From DASVTU01 sp036387415 (GTDB lineage: Bacteria; Acidobacteriota; Blastocatellia; Pyrinomonadales; Pyrinomonadaceae): a DNA stretch of 64,000 nt. This document shows, one piece after another, positions 58,229 to 64,000 of this stretch. The stretch lies in assembly GCA_036387415.1 (NCBI GenBank), contig DASVTU010000019.1, positions 310,001 through 374,000 of the forward strand, in the 5' to 3' direction. The notes below the pieces were generated by a model. The model did no database searches and was not told where the DNA came from. It saw nothing but the letters and a program-made list of their open reading frames with translations. The position numbers were made by a program, and so were the translations under genes. The stretch's first letter is position 1. Every line of letters begins with the position of its first letter.

Positions 58229-59941
58229 TTGTCCGTATCGGCTGCAACTGTGACGACGGCGAGGATTACGCCGGAACTTTTTCCAGAACAGATGGTGCGC
58301 TCGTCGAGTCGCGCGCTCGTCGTGGCTGCGCTCGTCTTCGTGACGCTCGTCGGCTTCGGCTTTCGCGCCTACCGTCTGGACGCCGAAGGCTTGAGCGAAG
58401 ACGAACTCAACAAGGTGCGCGCCGTCGAGCAATACCGCACGCGCGGACTCACGTCGGCCAACGGCGAGCATCCGTTTCTGATGAAGGCGCTGATGACTTT
58501 AAGCGTCGTCGCCGTCGAACAATGGAACGCGTCCGGGTTGGTGGCGTCGCATCCTCAAAGGCGTCTCGCGTCGGAGACGGCGGCGCGTCTGCCCGTCGTC
58601 GTGTTCGGCGCGCTCACGTCGGTCTTGATTTTTCTGGTCGTCGCAGAACTTTTCGGCGTCGAAATCGCGTTGGTCGCCGCCGCTTTGTGGGCTTGCGACC
58701 CGGCGGCGATTGGCTTCAACCGCATCGCCAAAGAAGACTCCTTCGTCCTCTTCTTCTTTCTTCTGGCAAACGTTTTCTGGTTGCGCGGGCAGCGCGTCGC
58801 GGAAGCGGGCGGCGCACACCCGCAACGTTTCTACTGGGCGACCGCCGCCGCCTTCGGAGCCATGCTCGCCTCGAAATACATGCCGCACTTCCTCGCCATC
58901 AGCGGAGCTTACTACTACATTTTTCAGGGCATTCCCGCAACTCGTTGGCGTATGGGGAAACGTCGCTGGCTGTTCTTTTTCGGCGTCATGGGCGCGGCGT
59001 TTCTCGTCTGTAATCCGACGATACTTTTGCCCGGCACATGGTACGAGATGCGAATCTTTGCGGGCGAGCGACGCATCGGCCACGACAGCTACGAATTCAT
59101 GGGCACTCTTTATCGCAATCAGATGACGCTCTGGTTGAAGGGTTCGCCGTGGTATTTTTACTACGTCTTTATGGGCGTGAAGATTCCTCTGTTAACCATC
59201 GCGGCGTTCGTCGCGGGGTTGCCGCTGCTGTTCACCAAACGTCTCGGCGATGGTCGTTTCTTCGTGCTCTGGTGGATGTTCTTCTGGTTTTTCCCCTTCA
59301 CGGTTTTGGGTGGAAAGTTTACGCGCTATTTCACGTTCGCCCTGCCCGTCGTGCACATCACATCGGCCATCGGCATTCACGCCGCTTCACGCTACTTCGC
59401 GCAACTGTTGCGACGCGCCAACGCAAGCGACGCCTCGAAACTTTACGCGCACGCCGCCGTCGCCGCGCTGGTGCTCGGTTGTTCCGTCTACGCGTCGGCG
59501 AGCGCCGCGCCTTTTTACCGTCTCTACACGAACGCGCTCGGCGGCGGCACGCAACGCGCCGGAACCTATTTTCCACACGACGAGTTTTATGATGCGAGCA
59601 TGCGTGAAACCGTGTTCAAGATTGCCGCGCTCGCTGGCCGTGGAGCACGCGTGGCGAGCGAGACGCCGGAACTCGTCAATCATTACGCGCGAGAGGCGGG
59701 CAGAGACGACCTCGTTTCCGTTTCGCTGACGGATAAAACGGCATTGAGCGAACTCGCGGCGGGCGATGTTATTATTGTCGCTCGTGGGCGGCGTTATTTC
59801 AGCAACGAACGTGTGGTTGCGGCGCTTCGTACAGTAAGTGGGCCAGTCGCGTCCGTCAGGCTCGGCACGGTTCCGTCCACCGAAATCTTTGTGCTCGACG
59901 AAGCGGCGCGGGAAGCTATCTCTCGCGCCATCAAGGAATAA
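58229..59941 (+). CDS. Family-39-type integral membrane glycosyltransferase (PMT/ArnT-like)
   Basis: 570 residues with about ten to twelve helices. The N-terminal YRLDAEGLSEDELNKVRA carries the acidic pair used by dolichyl/undecaprenyl-phosphate sugar transferases. HPFLMKALM and CDPAAIGFNRIAKED are further family blocks. The ~100 C-terminal residues are soluble. It transfers a sugar from a lipid carrier to a protein or lipid at the outer face of the membrane. The start is uncertain: 58229 is TTG, 58250 is GTG, and an ATG lies at 58292. Confidence 0.75.
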   Translation: MSVSAATVTTARITPELFPEQMVRSSSRALVVAALVFVTLVGFGFRAYRLDAEGLSEDELNKVRAVEQYRTRGLTSANGEHPFLMKALMTLSVVAVEQWNASGLVASHPQRRLASETAARLPVVVFGALTSVLIFLVVAELFGVEIALVAAALWACDPAAIGFNRIAKEDSFVLFFFLLANVFWLRGQRVAEAGGAHPQRFYWATAAAFGAMLASKYMPHFLAISGAYYYIFQGIPATRWRMGKRRWLFFFGVMGAAFLVCNPTILLPGTWYEMRIFAGERRIGHDSYEFMGTLYRNQMTLWLKGSPWYFYYVFMGVKIPLLTIAAFVAGLPLLFTKRLGDGRFFVLWWMFFWFFPFTVLGGKFTRYFTFALPVVHITSAIGIHAASRYFAQLLRRANASDASKLYAHAAVAALVLGCSVYASASAAPFYRLYTNALGGGTQRAGTYFPHDEFYDASMRETVFKIAALAGRGARVASETPELVNHYAREAGRDDLVSVSLTDKTALSELAAGDVIIVARGRRYFSNERVVAALRTVSGPVASVRLGTVPSTEIFVLDEAAREAISRAIKE

Positions 59942-60216
59942 GTGGCATGCGACGTGGCAACGGGCGCGTCCGGTTAAGGCATCGCAAGAACGTAGTAAAT
60001 GGAGGAAAGACGTTTGTTTCGGCGTCGTCGAAATTCTTCTTGCACTTGCGTTGCGTGAGTCAAATGGCATAGACCTTGCTTTCAAATGCAAGTTATTCAT
60101 GTAGGCGCTGTAAATCCCGATGCAGCGCGTGCGGTTGCGCGGCGGTTGTCGGAAAGAGGCGCAATGGTTTCGCTCCAAACGGAGCGGTTTCATGTGGGAG
60201 AAGGAAGCACACAGAT

Positions 60217-62304
60217 ATGAGCAGCGTCTTCTCTAAACAGAGAGCGCCAAAATTCATCTCGGTCTTTTTCACTCTCCTCCTCGTCGTCTCGTCCGGCGTC
60301 ACGCGCGGCGTCGCACAAACTGCGTCGGGCGACGCCACGCCTCCGAACGCTCTCCCGTCTCCCGCCGCAACTGCGGAGACCACTGCTGCGACGACGACGG
60401 AAAATGTCCCATTGGGATTTCGTCTGACGCGCGAACCCGTCGCGGGCGGCGCTGAACTTCTTACCGTCTTCGGCAGTCTCGACGGACTCAAACGCGACGC
60501 CTCCGCCGACAACGATGTTCCGCTCGTCAGTATTCTGCGCGACACGCTCGGCGACCGCGACAAGGAGAACGACCGTCTTCGTTACGTTTGGATGTTGACC
60601 TACACGCGCCCGACGGCGGGACAGCGCATCGCCTCGGCGATTCCCTTCCTTTACAGACGCGTCGGCAACAAGAAGCACGCCGACGACAAAACGCCGCCCA
60701 CCATGATTGACCTCGCCGCGCCCGAACGCGACTTCTGGCGTCGTATGCTCTGGACGGCGGCGCAGAATGTTTTCTTCAATTCTTACGGCGTGCCTGCCAA
60801 GAGTTCCGTCCGCACCTACCGACGCAACACGGGCGAATATCGCAAGGCACACATCATTCGCGCTCTCGCTATCCTTACGCTTTACGAACAGGAAGCGGGC
60901 GCGGAGTCGGCCTTCACGCCCGCCGAGATGAGCGAGATTCAGGGACGTTTGATGCTGACGGAGAAGATGTTCGGCGGCTTCGTTGACGACAGTTATCTAC
61001 AACGCGTCCATCACAACCAGAACACCGCTTGGCTCGACACGCGCGGCCACAACTGGGAACTCCTGCGCCAACGAGCCGAAACCGAAGGACTCCTTTTTGA
61101 ACCACTGACGCTCCCCGATGGCAACGCCACACACGTCTTGCTCTGGATTGCGCGCCCCGACCTTGAAGCGAATCACAAACGACGTTTCAACAGCCGCTTT
61201 CTCAACATCTCGAATCCCTGGAACGACCGACGCCTCTCGAAATGGGACGGCTGGACGGAGACGCGTTATTTCGACGCGGAGAATCGTCCCGTCGCAGCCG
61301 ACGCGGAGGGCGCGCGTGCCGTCGAGATGATTCCGCTCGCCATCTACGGCCTCGACCATCCCAAAATCCCGACGCTCCTCGTTGATTTCCGCGACGCCGG
61401 AAACGCCAAACGCCGCGAAGTCTCGCGCCGCGTCATCGAAGACGTGACGCGCAATATTCTCGCGCTCTCGCGCTTCGGCGACATTCACTATTTCGTCGGT
61501 CGCACGGTCTACGATTTCGTTACCAGTCGTCGAGGCATGGACATCAATCAGCCGACGCGCCTGCGCGCCTATTCGCAACTCAAACTCCTGCTCGCCCTCA
61601 ACGATTCACTCGACCCCGAATTTCGCGCCGACGTGAGCCGACGCCTTGAACGCGTCTCGATGAACCCGCTGGAAAACGACCTCGCGGCGGAAGCGAAATT
61701 GGCGCGCGAACAGTATGCCGCGCTTCTCGCGTATGCGCGCCGCACCGACGGGCTGCCCGCCAAACTCGACCGCGAACGTCGCGCCGAACTCGTCCCGCTC
61801 ACACACGGGCGCACCGAGCGCGTCCTATTTCGCATCGCCAACGTCGCGAGCCTCGGCTTCTACAAACACCGCGAAAAGGCGACGCTCGCAGAGCAACGCG
61901 AACAACTCGACACGGAGCGTCGGCTCGCTTTTCATCGACGCTTCCTGCGCGAAGTGTCGAAGGCCAGCCCGCTCGTCGAAGTGGTTTGGAACATCGAAGA
62001 CGTGCGCCGTTCTCTGCGTTTCATCTCCGAAAACGGTTCGCGCGCCGGAGCCAAAACCGCCAACGCCGCCGCCCGCATCTTCGCCCGCACGAACGACGAA
62101 GAGACGCGCCGCCTCTGCTTGAGCAGCCTCTATCGCATCAACAACGAGACGGCCAAAAACGAATTGCTCCGCATCTATCAATCGCCCGACATCGACCCGT
62201 CTTTCCGCACGCTGAGCGCGACGCTCCTGCGGCGTGCGATGCTGGAAGACCAACGAATCACTCCCGCGGACGTGAAAACAATCGTCTCGATGATTGGACA
62301 ATGA
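60217..62304 (+). CDS. Large secreted protein of unknown function
   Basis: 695 residues from the ATG at 60217, which has AAGGAAG upstream. A signal peptide (FISVFFTLLLVVSSG) is followed by a long, mainly helical, charged chain with no catalytic motif I recognise. A conserved-looking block near residues 175-290 contains RDFWRRMLWTAAQNVFFNSY and later HNQNTAWLDTRGHNWELLRQ. The C-terminal ~100 residues look like short helical repeats. Its stop codon overlaps the start of the next gene (ATGA), so the two are translated together and probably act in one process. Confidence 0.65.
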   Translation: MSSVFSKQRAPKFISVFFTLLLVVSSGVTRGVAQTASGDATPPNALPSPAATAETTAATTTENVPLGFRLTREPVAGGAELLTVFGSLDGLKRDASADNDVPLVSILRDTLGDRDKENDRLRYVWMLTYTRPTAGQRIASAIPFLYRRVGNKKHADDKTPPTMIDLAAPERDFWRRMLWTAAQNVFFNSYGVPAKSSVRTYRRNTGEYRKAHIIRALAILTLYEQEAGAESAFTPAEMSEIQGRLMLTEKMFGGFVDDSYLQRVHHNQNTAWLDTRGHNWELLRQRAETEGLLFEPLTLPDGNATHVLLWIARPDLEANHKRRFNSRFLNISNPWNDRRLSKWDGWTETRYFDAENRPVAADAEGARAVEMIPLAIYGLDHPKIPTLLVDFRDAGNAKRREVSRRVIEDVTRNILALSRFGDIHYFVGRTVYDFVTSRRGMDINQPTRLRAYSQLKLLLALNDSLDPEFRADVSRRLERVSMNPLENDLAAEAKLAREQYAALLAYARRTDGLPAKLDRERRAELVPLTHGRTERVLFRIANVASLGFYKHREKATLAEQREQLDTERRLAFHRRFLREVSKASPLVEVVWNIEDVRRSLRFISENGSRAGAKTANAAARIFARTNDEETRRLCLSSLYRINNETAKNELLRIYQSPDIDPSFRTLSATLLRRAMLEDQRITPADVKTIVSMIGQ

Positions 62305-64000
62305 TGCACGACGGCAGACACATAACACACTTGCTCCCGCGCATCTACGCGTCGTTTTCGCGCCTCGCCGCGCTGTTGCCACACGTCGCGGCGTCGCTTT
62401 TGCTGGCGGTCTTCGTCGTCTGCACGGCGCATCTCAACGTCGATGCGGGAGAGGCGCGACGCATCGTGGTCATCAAAGTTGACGGTTTGCCGCACGACGT
62501 GCTTGACCGTTTCGTGCGCGAGCGCGACCCGCTTTCGGGCAAGAGTCTGTTGCCGTGGTTCGATTACGTTTTTTACGAGCGGGGCACGCGGCTCGCCAAT
62601 TTTTACGTACGCGGGATGAGTCTGTCGGGGCCGTCGTGGTCGCTGCTTGATACGGGGCAGCACTTGCAGGTCAAAGGCAACGTCGAGTTCGACCGCTACA
62701 CGCTGCATTCATACGACTATCTCAACTTCATTCCCTTCTGGCTCGGACACGCGGGCGGCGTCCGCGTCGATATGCCCGGCGCGGAGATGCTCGACGAACT
62801 CGGTCTGCCGCTCCTTTTCGACGCTTACGCTTACGACGAGCGCCACCTGAGCTTTCAGCTTTATCAACGCGGCACGCGTTGGACGACCCTTCAACGCGGC
62901 CTCCAAAATCGTTTCACCACACGCAGCCCGCGCGAACTCTTTGACGAATGGCACACCGGCTTCGAGGGGCGCAGCATCATCATGGAGCAACTCGAACGCG
63001 AGTTGCTTGAGAAGATTCGTGACCCGCGCATCCGCTATCTCGATTTCTACACCACCGACTTCGACCACGCCGCGCATCACAATCACGACCGCGCCACGCA
63101 TCTCCGTACGCTTCAAGAACTCGACGCCACCATCGGGCGCGTCTGGATGGCGATTCAGAAAACGCCGCAGGCCGCCGAGACCGCTCTCGTCGTCGTCTCC
63201 GACCACGGCACGAATTCCGACGAGCGCGTCTATAGTCAGGGTTATAATCTCGTTAAGTTGCTGGCGAGCGCAGAGGGCGGCGGTCATCATGTCGTCACCA
63301 AGCGGCGTCTGATGAACGACTACGCGCTCAAAGGCATCTATCCGCTCATCCCTCTGATTTATACGACGACGCCCGACTCCTTCTATCTCAAGGGACAGAG
63401 CACGCTCTACCCGACGGCGCTCGTCGATTTCGACGGCAACGAGCGCGCCTCCATTCATCTACGCAATAGCGACCTCAACACGCTCCACATCCTCCTGCAA
63501 CAACTCCAACGCCGCGACCTCGCGCCCGACCTGCGACGTTCAGCCACCAACGCTTTCTTTGACCTCCTCGACCGTCGTCGCCCCGCGTGGCAACGTGCCC
63601 ACGCAGAATTGAGCGAAGAAATCATCGCGCTGCGTCGTCTGATGGAGAAACAACGCGCGCTCGTCGCAGCGCAGCCGAAGAAGTGGACTCCGGAAGACCG
63701 CGACGCCGGACGCGACCAGATTGCGCGTCGCCACTTCGCGCGGCTCGACTCCTGGACAGCCGACGAACGCAAGTACACCGAATACCTCCGCACGCTCGCC
63801 AATCTCCTTGCGCTTCGCCGTGACGACTTCGAGCCTTCGCGCCTTCGCATCGAAGACCTCATCGCCGGAAGTGCGATGGGCGAATCCAATTCCACGCATC
63901 AATTGCAGAACTACATCGTCGGCCTCTCGCCTGCGGGTCTCGCGCTCGCGCCCGGCGGCGCGCTTGATTGGGAAAAGAGTTTTCGGCGCGTCGATTACTT
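62301..64000 (+). CDS. Alkaline-phosphatase-superfamily phosphodiesterase-like protein (cut by window edge)
   Basis: At least 566 residues, open to the window end, with two adjacent ATGs at 62301 and 62304. An N-terminal membrane helix or signal (LLPHVAASLLLAVFVVCTAH) is followed by RRIVVIKVDGLPHDVLDRF with the first metal Asp. The second metal site is TDFDHAAHHNHD. VVVSDHGTNSDE gives the Asp-His pair. This is the pattern of type I phosphodiesterase/nucleotide pyrophosphatase enzymes and related phosphotransferases. A charged, helical region follows in the C-terminal part. The end is not visible. The ATGA overlap with the preceding gene argues for a joint role. Confidence 0.8.
   Translation, partial: MMHDGRHITHLLPRIYASFSRLAALLPHVAASLLLAVFVVCTAHLNVDAGEARRIVVIKVDGLPHDVLDRFVRERDPLSGKSLLPWFDYVFYERGTRLANFYVRGMSLSGPSWSLLDTGQHLQVKGNVEFDRYTLHSYDYLNFIPFWLGHAGGVRVDMPGAEMLDELGLPLLFDAYAYDERHLSFQLYQRGTRWTTLQRGLQNRFTTRSPRELFDEWHTGFEGRSIIMEQLERELLEKIRDPRIRYLDFYTTDFDHAAHHNHDRATHLRTLQELDATIGRVWMAIQKTPQAAETALVVVSDHGTNSDERVYSQGYNLVKLLASAEGGGHHVVTKRRLMNDYALKGIYPLIPLIYTTTPDSFYLKGQSTLYPTALVDFDGNERASIHLRNSDLNTLHILLQQLQRRDLAPDLRRSATNAFFDLLDRRRPAWQRAHAELSEEIIALRRLMEKQRALVAAQPKKWTPEDRDAGRDQIARRHFARLDSWTADERKYTEYLRTLANLLALRRDDFEPSRLRIEDLIAGSAMGESNSTHQLQNYIVGLSPAGLALAPGGALDWEKSFRRVDY

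Overview
The window looks like part of the chromosome of a chlorophyll-making Acidobacteriota, most likely a Chloracidobacterium or another Blastocatellia member. This is an inference from gene content, with no database check. The supports are a BchH-type magnesium chelatase, a PQQ-dependent dehydrogenase carrying Calx-beta and DUF4214 domains behind a Thr-Pro linker, tandem cytochrome oxidase subunit III genes with a DUF420 assembly factor, and fairly GC-rich coding sequence with many GTG/TTG starts. No transposase, integrase, phage gene or CRISPR array was seen.

Layout. 1-8.4 kb: an FtsH-like N-terminus running off the left edge, a tiny lmo0937-type membrane protein with a strong terminator, an M14 peptidase, a small TM/zinc-ribbon protein, a glycine-zipper protein, a two-cluster ferredoxin and several small accessory genes. 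7.5-23.3 kb: one long minus-strand respiratory array. In transcription order it reads Rieske protein, cytochrome b (b6-like part, then subunit-IV-like part), a 1277-residue eight-heme cytochrome c, a cupredoxin-like lipoprotein, ctaA, ctaB, ctaC, ctaD, two ctaE copies, ctaF and three small proteins. DUF420 and a HEAT protein lie slightly further on. This gives a quinol:cytochrome c oxidoreductase of unusual make-up coupled to an aa3-type oxidase plus its heme A pathway.

24-33 kb: a secreted PQQ dehydrogenase, then a complete magnesium chelatase locus. In transcription order it is a BchI-type AAA+ domain fused to a BchD-type vWA domain, the C-terminal half of BchH, then the N-terminal half of BchH. 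BchH is therefore split at an interdomain linker and its two halves are encoded in reversed order. 33-39.5 kb: a VTT membrane protein, a secreted low-complexity protein, tRNA-Leu(GAG), and the gapA-pgk-tpiA-secG cluster. 39.9-55.9 kb: envelope and signalling genes (TolC-like protein, glycosyltransferase, D,D-carboxypeptidase, prepilin peptidase, histidine kinase), a flavoprotein, a UbiD-family decarboxylase and a pair of M16 peptidases. 56-64 kb: an FHA-like/TM/serine protease, a family-39-type glycosyltransferase, a large secreted protein of unknown function, and an alkaline-phosphatase-superfamily gene running off the right edge.

A second theme is non-coding. About ten intergenic gaps hold short tandem words (mostly 7 bp, some 8 bp) arranged as inverted pairs that can fold into hairpins. 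The words differ between loci but fall into families. They often touch stop codons, and in two glycolytic genes they occupy the place where a Shine-Dalgarno sequence would sit. Three loci share longer ends and look like a small non-autonomous element family.
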